This document shows, piece by piece, positions 6,237 to 6,375 of a stretch of DNA of 6,375 bases; the first letter of the stretch is position 1; each line of letters opens with the position of its first letter. The notes beneath the pieces are model-generated. The model did no database searches. It had not been told where the DNA came from and saw only the letters and a program-made list of their open reading frames with translations. Origin of the DNA: an uncultured Burkholderiales bacterium (GTDB lineage: Bacteria > Pseudomonadota > Gammaproteobacteria > Burkholderiales > Burkholderiaceae_E); NCBI GenBank assembly GCA_903831925.1, contig CAIKZV010000454.1, forward strand, positions 1 to 6,375, in the 5' to 3' direction. The position numbers and the translations under genes are program-made.

Positions 6237-6375
6237 GGGGCAAGCCTGGAAAGATGAAGGGTGGCCGCAGTGCGCGCCGCGGCATCGAGTGCGAGGACGG
6301 ACTCGGTATCAGCCGGCGCGCTGGCGCGACCCAGTTCGTCGAGTGTTGCCTCGCAGATGCGGAAAATATCGGTAA
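6233..6375 (-). CDS. dxr: 1-deoxy-D-xylulose 5-phosphate reductoisomerase, C-terminal end (partial)
   Basis: Only the last 46 codons are present; the gene continues past the right edge. Dxr (IspC) is a cytoplasmic NADPH-dependent enzyme that converts 1-deoxy-D-xylulose 5-phosphate to 2-C-methyl-D-erythritol 4-phosphate in the MEP isoprenoid pathway. The visible peptide begins TDIFRICEATLDEL and has VLALDAAARTAA near its end. This matches the C-terminal helical domain of the family, where E. coli Dxr has a comparable LSVDANAREVA stretch before the end. No catalytic residue falls in the window, so the call rests on this tail and on the position just before rseP, which is the common proteobacterial order. 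The TGA stop (6233-6235) overlaps the rseP ATG in an ATGA junction, which implies one transcript and coupled translation. The short length leaves some doubt, but I see no better alternative. Confidence 0.85.
   Translation of the reverse strand, partial: TDIFRICEATLDELGRASAPADTESVLALDAAARTAATLHLSRLAP

Noticed and set aside
1..6375. Novel defence, mobile or biosynthetic system
   Set aside because: All the sequence is accounted for by seven known envelope and lipid genes in a conserved order. There are no unexplained genes, repeats, integrase or transposase remnants.

Overview
The window holds one tightly packed block of genes, all read on the minus strand (right to left). In transcription order they are the end of dxr, then rseP, bamA, skp (ompH), lpxD, fabZ and the start of lpxA. 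All seven identities come from reading the translated proteins and their motifs. The order is the well-known proteobacterial cell-envelope cluster. The base composition (roughly 60 % GC by eye), the LpxA sequence style (AYVHIAHDC, an APQDKKY loop), a BamA of 756 residues and dxr joined directly to rseP suggest a betaproteobacterium. The family or genus cannot be settled from this window.

Layout: positions 6233-6375 hold the last 46 codons of dxr. rseP (4878-6236) overlaps the dxr stop by four bases (ATGA). A 37-base gap with a possible hairpin and a good ribosome binding site leads into bamA (2570-4840). skp (2025-2570) overlaps the bamA stop by one base (TGATG). After 10 bases, lpxD starts at a GTG (932-2014). 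fabZ (450-935) overlaps lpxD by four bases (ATGA). lpxA starts four bases after fabZ and runs off the left edge (1-445). There is no gene-free stretch longer than 37 bases, no RNA gene, no mobile element, no CRISPR and no visible terminator. The promoter probably lies upstream of dxr or further, outside the window.

The genes share one theme, building the outer membrane. LpxA and LpxD catalyse the first and third steps of lipid A synthesis. FabZ supplies acyl chains and competes with LpxA for hydroxyacyl-ACP. BamA inserts outer-membrane proteins that Skp carries across the periplasm. RseP is the intramembrane protease of the envelope stress response that usually controls these same genes. Dxr belongs to isoprenoid synthesis, which supplies the undecaprenyl carrier lipid.

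I found no previously undescribed system. The points most worth a second look are a hairpin between rseP and bamA, a marked excess of GATC and especially CGATCG, an ambiguous skp start, and an Asn in LpxA where E. coli has His99. All are modest.
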